From ZC4RG30 sp963726085 (GTDB taxonomy: Bacteria > Pseudomonadota > Gammaproteobacteria > Steroidobacterales > Steroidobacteraceae), in contig CAVSAR010000007.1 of assembly GCA_963726085.1 (NCBI GenBank), forward strand, positions 186,001 to 250,000: DNA of 64,000 nucleotides. Direction: 5' to 3'. Below the pieces are notes generated by a model, which was given only the letters and a program-made list of their open reading frames with translations, did not search any database and was not told where the DNA came from. Each line of letters begins with the position of its first letter. The stretch's first letter is position 1. Positions 63,867-64,000 of this stretch are shown piece by piece. The translations under genes and the position numbers were made by a program.

Positions 63867-64000
63867 ATGGCACTCTCAGTTCTGGCGATACGCAACGCCA
63901 CGCCCAAAGACAAGCCCTACAGGCTCACAGATGGCGGGGGCCTGTACCTTGAGATCCAGCCCAACGACAGCCGCTACTGGCGATTCAAGTACCGCCTGCA
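63867..64000 (+). CDS. P4-like tyrosine integrase (5' part only)
   Basis: Partial: the first 44 codons, running out of the window. MALSVLAIRNATPKDKPYRL and TDGGGLYLEIQP are the arm-binding domain (DUF4102) of P4/CP4-57-type integrases. Placed 196 bp after tRNA-Phe, oriented away from it, it marks the left edge of a genomic island or prophage. Confidence 0.85.
   Translation, partial: MALSVLAIRNATPKDKPYRLTDGGGLYLEIQPNDSRYWRFKYRL

Overview
The window is chromosomal DNA from a GC-rich gammaproteobacterium. The closest match I can argue for is the Lysobacterales (Xanthomonadales) or Steroidobacterales side of the class. The reasons are the ftsY-ftsE-ftsX-rpoH order, the radC/coaBC-dut and rpmB-rpmG-mutM neighbourhoods, the split pntAA-pntAB-pntB transhydrogenase, a 'GloVer'-repeat secreted protein, and very tight gene packing with many 1-8 nt start/stop overlaps (ATGA, GTGA, TTGA). 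Genus cannot be fixed from sequence alone. Almost all of the window is core or near-core chromosome. Only the last ~300 bp, beyond tRNA-Phe, looks mobile.

Layout. 0-5.4 kb: a GabD-type dehydrogenase, a DUF421 membrane protein, a YidB-like protein, a secreted DUF3761 protein and an HExxH/TPR protein. 5.5-11 kb: a GST / metallo-beta-lactamase-fold / PNPOx-like operon divergent from a lipoprotein dipeptidase, then a LysR regulator with a secreted propeller protein. 11-16.3 kb: an orphan MASE1 histidine kinase coupled to a cysteine-cluster protein, a structured gene-free stretch, glutaryl-CoA dehydrogenase, and rpoH with a perfect CIRCE operator in its leader. 16.4-26.7 kb: ftsX/ftsE/ftsY, rsmD-coaD-ggt, a decayed LuxR-type remnant, alkA-mutM, rpmB-rpmG, radC and coaBC-dut.

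26.7-39 kb: a PQQ-type sugar dehydrogenase, a glycine-zipper lipoprotein beside a cell-surface-like protein carrying a 96-bp tandem repeat, a DUF4124 protein, pyrE divergent from an AmpG-like permease with a Rieske protein, a DUF6763 protein, MarC, a DUF-type membrane protein, a 37-residue membrane peptide, trmB-uup and a rhomboid protease. 39-48.6 kb: the transhydrogenase operon, a sulfatase / parvulin-like / HupE cassette, PPK2, MltF-type transglycosylase and tRNA-Gly.

49-64 kb: a short-chain dehydrogenase with histone-like basic tails, a Yip1-family protein, a MacAB-like export operon controlled by two tandem 16-bp palindromes, the GloVer protein, an MTHFR-family protein, a serine hydrolase, a PAS histidine kinase with its LuxR-type response regulator, a short AsmA protein, mutY-yggX, tRNA-Phe, and the first 44 codons of a P4-like integrase that marks the edge of a genomic island. 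DNA-repair genes (alkA, mutM, radC, mutY, yggX, dut) are numerous but scattered among several operons. Two genes (the export adaptor and the GloVer protein) carry single-base frame shifts, which may be real mutations or assembly errors.
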